The notes under the pieces were generated by a model, which saw only the letters and a program-made list of their open reading frames with translations, was not told the origin of the DNA and made no database searches. A program made the translations under genes and the position numbers. This document shows, piece after piece, positions 1 to 6,002 of a stretch of 14,399 nucleotides of DNA; the stretch's first letter is position 1; every line of letters starts with the position of its first letter. This DNA comes from Verrucomicrobiota bacterium (GTDB lineage: Bacteria; Verrucomicrobiota; Verrucomicrobiia; Chthoniobacterales; UBA6821): contig VHCR01000011.1 in the NCBI GenBank assembly GCA_016871655.1, positions 1-14,399 of the forward strand, in the 5' to 3' direction.

Positions 1-2
1 TG

Positions 3-1553
3 ATTCCCGTTTTGAAAAAAGCTAGAGATTATCAAAATGCGATGGTTGGGAAGTTAGCAGAACAGGAGCCTTCAAGTGATTCTCGAATCGCTCTCTTGGA
101 AGACTCTCATAGGCTAGCTTCTACCAGCCGGATCAATGAGTCTCCTAATAAAATAGAAATAATCGCTGATCAAATAGAACGAGAGGATCATGAGCTCACT
201 CGCATTCAAATATTTGCCAATGTTGTACAACAAAGGATCGATGCTATTATGGCTGCCGGTGAAGCGATTCCGCAATATTTAGGAGAAGCAAGAGCAGCTC
301 TTGATGAAGCAAAGACCCATCAACAAAGAGTCATTGAAGCAACAAGTGACTACGCACAATGCCTGGAGCCTCCTTTTCAAGAAATAGATGAAGCAACTCA
401 AGCGCGCATGGAGGAGCACCTTTTGAATTGCAGAGGCGAAAGAAATATAGCCGGGGAAAGAGCAGGATCGGCCTTGAGTCGAATACTATGGAATCAAAAT
501 ATAGTTAGAGAAATCTCTATTCAACGTAACGCTCTAGCGGTAGAGCAAAAAAAGAGAGAAGAAGATCGACTTCAACCAAACCAACAAGTCATCGCCTTCT
601 ACACTAGATCGGCAGAGTTGTTTCAACAAGCAGCAGCAGAAAATGATCCAACAAGAGCAAGCTATCTCCACTCTGCAGCCGCCGCTCTTTATTGGGCAGC
701 TCAAGAAGCACAAGGGATTCAACCACGCGAACAAGTCATCGACTTGTTGACTCGTTCGGCAGCATTGAGGCAACAAGCAGCAGAAGAATATGATCCAACA
801 AAAGCAAGTTGTCTCAATACTGCAGGCACCGCTCTTTATCGTGCGGCGTTAGAAGCACAACGACTTCAACCACGCGAAGAAGTCATCGCGTTCTTTACTA
901 GATCGGCAGAGTTGAGGCAACAAGCAGCAGCAGAAAATAATCCAACAAGAGCAAGCTATCTCAGCTTTGCAGGCCACAAACTTTATGAAGCAGCTGAAGA
1001 AGCACAACAACTTCAACCAAGCCAACAAGTCATCGCCTTCTACACTAGATCGGCAGAGTTGAGGCAACAAGCAGCAGCAAAAAATGATCCAACAAGAGCA
1101 AGCTATCTCGGCGCTGCAGGCCACGCACTTTTTCAAGCAGCTTTAGAAGCACAACGGATTCAACCAAGCCAACAAGTCATCGCCTTCTACACTAGATCGG
1201 CAGAGTTGTTTCAACAAGCAGCAGCAGAAAATGATCCAACAAGAGCAAGCTATCTCGACTCTGCAAGCGCCGCTCTTTATTCGGCAGCTCAAGAAGCACA
1301 ACAACGACCTCAACCAAGCCAACAAGTCATCGCCTTCTACACTAGATCGGCAGAGTTGAGGCAACAAGCAGCAGCAGAAAATGATCCAACAAGAGAAAGC
1401 TATCTCAACTCTGCAGCCGCCGCTCTTTATGAAGCAGCTTCAGAAGCAGGACGATCTCAACCAGACCAACAAGTTATAGATGATCTATTAAGAGAGGCAA
1501 GAGAATATGAAGACCGTGCGACATCAAGTTCATCATCATGCACAATTAGCTAG
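3..1553 (+). CDS. Coiled-coil protein with 49-residue tandem helical repeats (5' end outside window)
   Basis: I do not recognise the family. The frame is open to the left edge of the window; the first possible start is a TTG at 12, which is unconvincing, so the gene probably begins upstream. From the TTG it would be 513 residues. Residues 1-187 are charged and rich in Glu, Gln, Ala and Arg with no membrane segment, as in a long helix or coiled coil. Residues 188-483 are six tandem units of 49-50 residues, followed by a partial seventh (QPDQQVIDDLLREAREYEDR) and a Ser-rich tail ending in TAG. Each unit reads as a helix (QQVIAFYTRSAELRQQAAAE), a turn (NDPTRASYL) and a second helix (AAxALYxAAxEAQ), which resembles TPR-like helix-turn-helix solenoids. 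That suggests a protein-binding scaffold, but this is inference. It is the only plus-strand gene and converges on hflX. No function is claimed. Confidence 0.85.
   Translation: MPVLKKARDYQNAMVGKLAEQEPSSDSRIALLEDSHRLASTSRINESPNKIEIIADQIEREDHELTRIQIFANVVQQRIDAIMAAGEAIPQYLGEARAALDEAKTHQQRVIEATSDYAQCLEPPFQEIDEATQARMEEHLLNCRGERNIAGERAGSALSRILWNQNIVREISIQRNALAVEQKKREEDRLQPNQQVIAFYTRSAELFQQAAAENDPTRASYLHSAAAALYWAAQEAQGIQPREQVIDLLTRSAALRQQAAEEYDPTKASCLNTAGTALYRAALEAQRLQPREEVIAFFTRSAELRQQAAAENNPTRASYLSFAGHKLYEAAEEAQQLQPSQQVIAFYTRSAELRQQAAAKNDPTRASYLGAAGHALFQAALEAQRIQPSQQVIAFYTRSAELFQQAAAENDPTRASYLDSASAALYSAAQEAQQRPQPSQQVIAFYTRSAELRQQAAAENDPTRESYLNSAAAALYEAASEAGRSQPDQQVIDDLLREAREYEDRATSSSSSCTIS
573..1550 (+). 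repeat. Tandem 147-bp coding repeats, six full units plus a partial seventh
   Basis: Units begin at 573, 720, 867, 1014, 1161, 1311 and 1458, each at a CAA-CC(A) encoding Gln-Pro. All are 147 bp except the fifth, which is 150 bp because of one extra codon near its end. The first two thirds of a unit are nearly identical at DNA level between most copies, including the stretch encoding VIAFYTRSAEL and the run CAACAAGCAGCAGCAGAAAA. The last third, encoding the second helix, varies more. Units 1 and 5 share FQQ where units 2, 3, 4 and 6 have RQQ, so copies may have been shuffled or converted. Such near-identity suggests recent duplication and a copy number that could differ between strains. Confidence 0.9.
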
Positions 1554-1663
1554 ATTCTGTTCAGGAAAATTGATTTTTGAAGGGAAGGTTTTATAGTCTT
1601 CAACATTTCAACCAAAGTAGATCTACAAAGCAAATGAAGCTCTCTTACTTTAACTGGAGATTT

Positions 1664-2950
1664 CTATTTTGGACAAGAGTGAGCCTTCACAAATAATTTT
1701 TTCTCAAATGCTACAAGCCGTTTCGCCAGCGCGATCGGAACGGAGGCAGTCAGGATGGCAACATCATCTTCATAGCGCAGTGAGGAGACATGGCCGAGGC
1801 GGTGGATTTCGGCTAGGAGGGCGCTCGCCTGGGGTGGCAGATGGTAAGAGCTTTCCACGCGAAGTGAAGAAAGTTCTTGTTCAAGGCGCGTCAGAAATTC
1901 TTCTTTTCCTAATCCAAAGCGAGCGGAGATTGCAACGCTGTTGGGGAAGCGTTCTAACTCACGTCGGATGAGGTCAGGATGGGCGATACGATCGATTTTG
2001 TTAAAAATAATGAGGCACTGTTTTTCAGCGGCTCCGAGTTCTTTCAAGATCGCATTCACCGCATCGATTTGTTCGAGATAATGCGGATGGCTCAAGTCGA
2101 CGACGTGCAGTAAGAGATCGGCGAGCTCGACTTCTTCGAGCGTGGCTTTAAAAGATTCTACCAAGGTGTGAGGCAGCTTGCGAATAAAGCCAACGGTGTC
2201 GGTGAGGAGAATTTTTTGATGATTAGGAAGAACGAGTTGGCGTGTCGTTGGATCGAGTGTTGCAAAAAGAAGATCTTCTTCAAAAACAGCAGAGCCTGTG
2301 AGGAGGTTGAGGAGGGATGATTTGCCAGCGTTGGTGTAGCCAACCAAGGAGACTAGTGGCCATTGATGGCGTGTGCGACCTTCGCGTTGTGTCTGACGAA
2401 TACGTCGCACACTTTGCAGATCATTTTTTAATCGCGAAATTCGTTCTTGGACGCGTCGGCGATCAACTTCGAGCTGCGTCTCGCCAGGGCCGCGCGTTCC
2501 GATACCGCCGCTTTGACGAGAAAGATGTCCCCACATTCGCGTCAGTCGCGGGAGCAAATATTGCAACTGCGCCAGCTCCACTTGCAATCGGCCTTCGCGC
2601 GTGCGCGCACGAGCCGCAAAAATATCGAGAATGAGTTGAGTGCGATCGATGACCTTGCGCTTACAAAGCAATTCCAAGTTGCGTCCTTGAGCCGGAGTGA
2701 GCTCGTCATCAAAAATAATTGAAGTCGCTTTCTTTTCTTCACAGAGAAGAGCAAGTTCTTCCGCTTTGCCTTTGCCGATGTAGTAAGGGGCTGTCGGCCG
2801 CTCCAAACGTTGCGTGACTGTCGCGATAACCTCAGCTCCGGCCGTAAGGGAGAGTTGACTGAGCTCTTCGAGCGATTCTAAGAGCTCCCAACGCGCGATG
2901 CTTGGGCGTTCGAGACCGACTAAGATTGTTTTTTCAAGGGAAGAATTCAC
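1664..2950 (-). CDS. hflX: GTPase HflX (ribosome-associated)
   Basis: HflX is a cytoplasmic TRAFAC-class GTPase that binds the 50S subunit and in studied bacteria splits stalled or stress-arrested ribosomes. The 428-residue product is the usual length. The N-terminal HflX domain (about 1-190) ends with the family signature GIGTRGPGETQLE at 149-161. The GTPase domain has G1 GYTNAGKS (204-211), G3 DTVG (251-254) and G4 NKID (317-320), followed by a short C-terminal domain. The start is GTG at 2950; no later start codon lies before the first strand (TILVGLERP), so it must be used. It has no Shine-Dalgarno: the 25 bases before it are almost all pyrimidines on the coding strand. The start codon lies inside a terminal inverted repeat. 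The gene follows miaA in the same direction, echoing the miaA-hfq-hflX order of gammaproteobacteria but with no hfq between. Confidence 0.96.
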   Translation of the reverse strand: MNSSLEKTILVGLERPSIARWELLESLEELSQLSLTAGAEVIATVTQRLERPTAPYYIGKGKAEELALLCEEKKATSIIFDDELTPAQGRNLELLCKRKVIDRTQLILDIFAARARTREGRLQVELAQLQYLLPRLTRMWGHLSRQSGGIGTRGPGETQLEVDRRRVQERISRLKNDLQSVRRIRQTQREGRTRHQWPLVSLVGYTNAGKSSLLNLLTGSAVFEEDLLFATLDPTTRQLVLPNHQKILLTDTVGFIRKLPHTLVESFKATLEEVELADLLLHVVDLSHPHYLEQIDAVNAILKELGAAEKQCLIIFNKIDRIAHPDLIRRELERFPNSVAISARFGLGKEEFLTRLEQELSSLRVESSYHLPPQASALLAEIHRLGHVSSLRYEDDVAILTASVPIALAKRLVAFEKKLFVKAHSCPK

Positions 2951-3130
2951 GGGGATGGAAGAAAAGAAAAAAGGATTTACAGGGATGGAAGGGATGAAAG
3001 GGGTAAGAAAAAAGTATTGTCTTGAGTTGTATTTTTTTTAAATAAGAACACAACAATTTTTAATGACCTATTTCTAATTGTTAATATCAATATTCTAAAA
3101 TTTCTTTTAGCCCTTCCATCCCTGTGAATT
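2944..3130. repeat. Inverted-repeat element filling the miaA-hflX spacer
   Basis: The ends are 18-bp inverted repeats: AATTCACGGGGATGGAAG at 2944-2961, and on the other strand AATTCACAGGGATGGAAG from 3130 back to 3113, with 17 of 18 matching. A third copy lies in direct orientation with the left end at 2975-2993 (ATTTACAGGGATGGAAGGG), 31 bp inside it. The left end contains the GTG start of hflX, and the right end touches the TAA stop of miaA (3132-3130). The middle (about 3003-3110) is very A+T-rich with no ORF. No transposase is present, so if mobile the element would be non-autonomous. Confidence 0.6.
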
Positions 3131-4056
3131 TATTTAAATAAAATTAGCACCGCCTCAACAGCTTCCTCCAGAGAAGAAAATCGGCTGAGGTTCAACTCAG
3201 GAAAGTCATGTTGATTTCGAAACCAAGTCATTTGACGTTTTGCGTAGCGTTTGGTTTTTTGAATAATAGTTTCAATGGTGGATGTGAGCGAGAGTTCTCC
3301 TCGAAGATGGGCCTGGATTTCACGAAGGCCGAGTGTCATTGCTGCGGTGCTACTTACTGGTCCAAGTGCTGCAACTTCCTCGAGAACGCCTTGTTCAAAC
3401 ATTAATTGAACATTTTTTTCAATGCGTTTGTGGAGGTCTTCTCGGTCGCGAATTAAAAAAAGTCCCCGATGTGAAGTTGTGGAAATTTTTTCTTTTTTCC
3501 AAACTTCGGTGAGTGGTTTTTTGGTGAGGAGAAGAATTTCTAAAGCTCGTTCCACGCGCCGGCGATTGTTGATGTCTATTTGAGCAGGAGCTTCGGGATC
3601 GAGTTGTTGAAGTTGAGTGAGAAGTTCTTCGTGAGAAACAGTAGCAAATTTAGCGCGCAGATCAGCATCAGCTTTTGGAAGTGGATCGAGCGGCGACAAG
3701 AGTGCGCGCAAATAAAATCCGGTTCCTCCGACGAGGAGAGGAAGTTTTTTTCGAGTCATCACTTCATCGATGACCGGAAGGGCCATCGAACGATAGCGCA
3801 TAGCGTCACATTCTTCGGTCGGCTTAAGAACGCCAATGAGATGCTGCGGAGTGTCCTTTGCTTCCGATTGCGCCGTCAAAATTGGGAGGCCTCGATAGAG
3901 CTGGAAAGCATCAACGCCTACAATTTCAGCATCAAGCTTACAAGCCAGTTCCAGAGCTAGTGCTGATTTTCCTGCCGAGGTCGGCCCAACGAGTAGGAAG
4001 GCTGGAGGCTGGAGGCTGGAGGCTCGAGAAGATGAAGATCGAGAAGCTATCTTCAT
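3130..4056 (-). CDS. miaA: tRNA dimethylallyltransferase MiaA
   Basis: MiaA transfers the dimethylallyl group from DMAPP to N6 of adenosine 37 in tRNAs reading U-starting codons, which improves decoding. The 308-residue product has the P-loop GPTSAGKS (24-31), DAFQLYRG (49-56) in place of the usual DSMQVYRG, GGTGFYLRALL (110-120), the NNRRRVERALEI segment and the C-terminal KRYAKRQMTWFRN (about 270-282). The family is therefore clear and the frame intact. The start is ATG at 4056, with no Shine-Dalgarno. Residues 1-19 are a low-complexity leader, and residues about 12-19 are encoded by three and a half copies of a 7-bp tandem repeat (4000-4024). No start codon lies between that repeat and the P-loop, so translation must pass through it. 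A gain or loss of one unit would shift the frame. It is probably co-oriented with hflX, 179 bp downstream. Confidence 0.96.
   Translation of the reverse strand: MKIASRSSSSRASSLQPPAFLLVGPTSAGKSALALELACKLDAEIVGVDAFQLYRGLPILTAQSEAKDTPQHLIGVLKPTEECDAMRYRSMALPVIDEVMTRKKLPLLVGGTGFYLRALLSPLDPLPKADADLRAKFATVSHEELLTQLQQLDPEAPAQIDINNRRRVERALEILLLTKKPLTEVWKKEKISTTSHRGLFLIRDREDLHKRIEKNVQLMFEQGVLEEVAALGPVSSTAAMTLGLREIQAHLRGELSLTSTIETIIQKTKRYAKRQMTWFRNQHDFPELNLSRFSSLEEAVEAVLILFK
4000..4024. repeat. 7-bp tandem repeat inside miaA
   Basis: GGCTGGA is repeated three times perfectly from 4000 to 4020 and followed by GGCT. On the coding strand it reads as TCCAGCC units and encodes ASSLQPP near the MiaA N-terminus. 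Seven is not a multiple of three, so slipped-strand change by one or two units would truncate the protein, while a change by three would be neutral. Confidence 0.85.
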
Positions 4057-4096
4057 GGCGCAGCGTATTCGTTCTCAGCTAACGTAAAAGAAGAAG

Positions 4097-4147
4097 TTCA
4101 CCACAAAGATCACAAAGCGGCTTGCGCCGCACACAAAGAACACAAAA
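4097..4147 (+). repeat. CACAAAG-family element, copy 1, with internal hairpin
   Basis: The element reads TTCACCACAAAGATCACAAA, then a perfect hairpin with stem GCGGC (4117-4121), loop TTGC and stem GCCGC (4126-4130), then ACACAAAGAACACAAAA. The hairpin begins 20 bases from the element start, exactly as in copy 2. The element lies 40 bp upstream of the miaA start. Confidence 0.7.
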
Positions 4148-4233
4148 TAAAATTTTTCATAAAAAATTTTAAAGTAAAAAATGGAACAATGGTTCGTTTT
4201 AAATTCCTAGAATTTTTCTATAGAAACATACGT

Positions 4234-4300
4234 GCGGCGTGGCAGCCGCTGGATCGACTGCCGAAGGCAGCCCCGCAGGGGCGAGCCTCGCGGGAGCGAG
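4234..4300. repeat. Cluster of four GC-rich mini-hairpins
   Basis: Four perfect short hairpins follow one another in A+T-rich surroundings: GCGGC/GCCGC (4234-4249, loop GTGGCA), CTGCC/GGCAG (4258-4270, loop GAA), GCCCC/GGGGC (4270-4282, loop GCA, sharing one base with the previous one) and CTCGC/GCGAG (4287-4300, loop GGGA). They lie between the two inverted CACAAAG elements. The A+T-rich part to the left (4148-4230) also holds AAATTC/GAATTT (4201-4215) and the palindrome TTCTATAGAA (4215-4224). No ORF with coding character is present. Confidence 0.65.
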
Positions 4301-4313
4301 CGAGTTGCATTCT

Positions 4314-4365
4314 TTTTGTGTTCTCTGTGCTGCCGCTTTAGCGGCTTTGTGTTCTTTGTGGTGAA
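4314..4365 (-). repeat. CACAAAG-family element, copy 2 (inverted), with internal hairpin
   Basis: Read on the minus strand from 4365 it gives TTCACCACAAAGAACACAAA, a hairpin with stem GCCGC, loop TAAA and stem GCGGC (4345 to 4332), then AGCACAGAGAACACAAAA. It matches copy 1 outside the hairpin except for a few substitutions and a one-base indel. The hairpin has the same offset (20) and stem length, but its middle base pair is swapped (G-C versus C-G). It ends about 14 bp from the stop codon of the RRM gene. Confidence 0.7.
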
Positions 4366-4378
4366 TTCTTTTCTTCGT

Positions 4379-5134
4379 TTAATACAAATTACACGACTCA
4401 CTCGACTCAGCTCTCTCATGATTGCAGCAATCACCTTCGTGAGTTGCCTCATGAGCTACTTCATGACCAACTTGGTGTTCCGCTGCTTCTCCATGACAAT
4501 GAGTTTCACCATGGCCGCCGCAGCAAGTTTCAGGCTCACTGGCTGGCTCACTGAAAGGCGCAGGCGCTGCAGGGCGCTCGGAGCGCATTTCGGGAAGGGC
4601 TTTAGCCCCGCTAACAACGAGCTTCCGGCCCATGTATTCCTTGTCGTGAAGTTCATCGACAGCGCGCTTTGCCTCATCGAGGGTTGTCATTTGGATAAAA
4701 CCAAAACCTTTAGAACGATGCGTCTCACGGTTAGCAACAAGTTCTACATTTTGCACTTGTCCAACGCCGCTGAAAAGTTCGAAAAGATCACTTTCGGTAG
4801 CATCAAAGGAGAGGTTGCCGATGTAAAGACGAGGGCTTGTTACCTCAACTCTTTCTGGCTTGCGACTGACACGAGATTTGGAAGGATGGCGCTCTCTTCC
4901 TCCTTCAGTGCGGTTTTCAGGATGGCCTGATTTGGAGGTATGCTTTTTGGAAACTTTGCTTTTACCAAGGCCGAAGAGGCCTAATAATTTTTGGAAGAAG
5001 CCAACTTTAGGAGCTTTAGTAGGTGCTGATGGTGTAGGACGGGCTGATTTTCTAGGCCCGCCTGAGGAAGGGCGACGACGACGGCCACCTCCTTGAGAAC
5101 GAGGACCACGGCGAGACGAAGAGTAATTTGACAT
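4379..5134 (-). CDS. RRM RNA-binding protein with basic N-terminus and His/Cys-rich tail
   Basis: This is a 251-residue protein with one RNA recognition motif, presumably binding single-stranded RNA in the cytoplasm. Residues 1-100 are Arg/Gly/Ser/Pro-rich and strongly basic. The RRM spans about 101-178, with RNP2 LYIGNL (103-108) and RNP1 KGFGFIQM (142-149). The aromatic residues at the RNA-contacting positions are present: Tyr104, and Phe144 and Phe146 in RNP1. The tail (204-239) is rich in His and Cys: CC at 204-205, H208, HCH at 212-214, His at 220, 224, 228 and 232 (every fourth residue), CC at 236-237 and H239. This suggests metal binding and is unlike the short tails of cyanobacterial Rbp proteins. 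The start is ATG at 5134, with no Shine-Dalgarno; the leader ends CTTACTTACTTATT. Bacterial RRM proteins are often linked to cold response, but nothing here proves that. The RRM sequence resembles ones I associate with Verrucomicrobiota. Confidence 0.93.
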   Translation of the reverse strand: MSNYSSSRRGPRSQGGGRRRRPSSGGPRKSARPTPSAPTKAPKVGFFQKLLGLFGLGKSKVSKKHTSKSGHPENRTEGGRERHPSKSRVSRKPERVEVTSPRLYIGNLSFDATESDLFELFSGVGQVQNVELVANRETHRSKGFGFIQMTTLDEAKRAVDELHDKEYMGRKLVVSGAKALPEMRSERPAAPAPFSEPASEPETCCGGHGETHCHGEAAEHQVGHEVAHEATHEGDCCNHERAESSESCNLY

Positions 5135-5444
5135 AATAAGTAAGTAAGTGAGGAGATAATCTCATAAAATGATCGTTGAAATCGTAAATGAACAAATCCG
5201 TTTTGATGGAGATTATTCCAATGTTAATAATTGAGTTAATAGTTTTTCAGAGGGTCTATATAACGGCCAACATCTTGTTGATCGCAAAAAAATAGAAACC
5301 GGGAGATAGGAGATGGAAGAAGATAGCTCTCCATGACAATCAGGGCCTACCACCAACGCCTGAAAACAGGGCACTATCATGAACTAAAACAAATTTGAGA
5401 CAAGAAAAATTTTCAAGCCCCCTCTTAGGCGTTGCCTATAAAAA
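5135..5444. other. 310-bp spacer upstream of the RRM gene
   Basis: No gene is seen. For the minus strand there is a weak sigma70-like pair: TTGCGA (5287-5282) and GTTATA (5264-5259) with 17 bp between, or TATATA (5262-5257) with 19 bp. Either would give a leader of roughly 115 nt before the RRM start. An 11-bp perfect palindrome, GAGATAATCTC (5153-5163), sits 18 bp before the ATG and could be an operator or a leader hairpin. The half nearer 5444 has only weak, short complementarity (for example TAGGC/GCCTA near 5427-5440) and no convincing terminator. Confidence 0.3.
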
Positions 5445-5966
5445 TCATTCTGAAAACCAGGTGTTAATCCAGTCCCACGTGTAGTGGATGGTAATAGCAA
5501 AAGCAATAACTCCCATTACCACGCTGACGCCCAGTGTGGTTCCAAAAGAAAGTCCTAAATAAGTTGATAGTGATACACCAGCCTGTATACCACAGGAAAA
5601 TGCACTCAAACCCAACACATATCCTGAGATGGCTTTAGCTGTTTTTCGTTCAATAGGATATTTGGTGGGAGGAGGTTCTTGAAGAATCGAAGTGGCAGCT
5701 CTTGAAAAAGTAGAAGAATCTTGTTGAGGAACAGAAGAGAGTGATGAGGATTTTAGTTTTCCTGGAGAATAAGTTTGATTTTGATCATTTTCCGTTTTTT
5801 TCAAAGAAGGGTTAATAGGCTGTTCATTTTCTTTCTCGTTAGCACTTAAATAATCATCAGCCGAAGTATAACAAGGCAGGGTCTCTTGTTCCTTGTTTCT
5901 TACGGATGGGGAGGAAAAACCAGTGAAGGCAATGATGATAGCAAGGAAAAAAGGAACGGGCATCAT
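5445..5966 (-). CDS. Hypothetical small membrane protein
   Basis: I do not recognise a family. I start it at ATG 5966 (the first of two adjacent ATGs), giving 173 residues; a TTG at 5984 would add six. The N-terminus MMPVPFFLAIIIAFTGFSS looks like a signal peptide or membrane anchor. It is followed by about 90 residues of hydrophilic, Ser/Pro/Gln/Asn-rich, probably disordered sequence. The C-terminal 60 residues hold two likely membrane helices (around AISGYVLGLSAFSCGIQAGV and TLGVSVVMGVIAFAITIHY) joined by a short Gly/Ser-rich turn, ending WDWINTWFSE. The layout suggests an envelope protein with a periplasmic or cytoplasmic linker. The ATG lies 36 bp after the glcD-like stop, so co-transcription is possible. 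There is only a weak purine stretch before the ATG. Confidence 0.65.
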   Translation of the reverse strand: MMPVPFFLAIIIAFTGFSSPSVRNKEQETLPCYTSADDYLSANEKENEQPINPSLKKTENDQNQTYSPGKLKSSSLSSVPQQDSSTFSRAATSILQEPPPTKYPIERKTAKAISGYVLGLSAFSCGIQAGVSLSTYLGLSFGTTLGVSVVMGVIAFAITIHYTWDWINTWFSE

Positions 5967-6002
5967 AGATTCTTTTCTGTGCAAGTGGTTTTTTTACGAA
6001 AT

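Noticed and set aside
534..1367. Three Cys-rich open frames on the minus strand under the repeat gene
   Set aside because: They repeat in step with the 147-bp units and are antisense shadows of the Gln/Ala-rich repeats; two of them share the same CWIIFCCCLL motif, which is the reverse of the repeated CAA/GCA codons.
1554..1663. Possible bidirectional terminator between the repeat gene and hflX
   Set aside because: Only a 10-bp palindrome GTAGATCTAC (1617-1626) is present, with no GC-rich stem or T-run next to it.
3003..3110. Hfq or a small RNA gene between miaA and hflX
   Set aside because: The A+T-rich core has no ORF of hfq length and no clear promoter-terminator pair.
4097..4147. CRISPR-like array from the CACAAAG repeats
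   Set aside because: The repeats are only a few bases long, irregular and arranged palindromically, with no unique spacers of constant length and no cas genes.
4207..4930. Open frames on both strands across the RRM-miaA spacer and the RRM gene
   Set aside because: They are translations of the CACAAAG repeats and GC hairpins or run antisense to the RRM domain, and have no family character.
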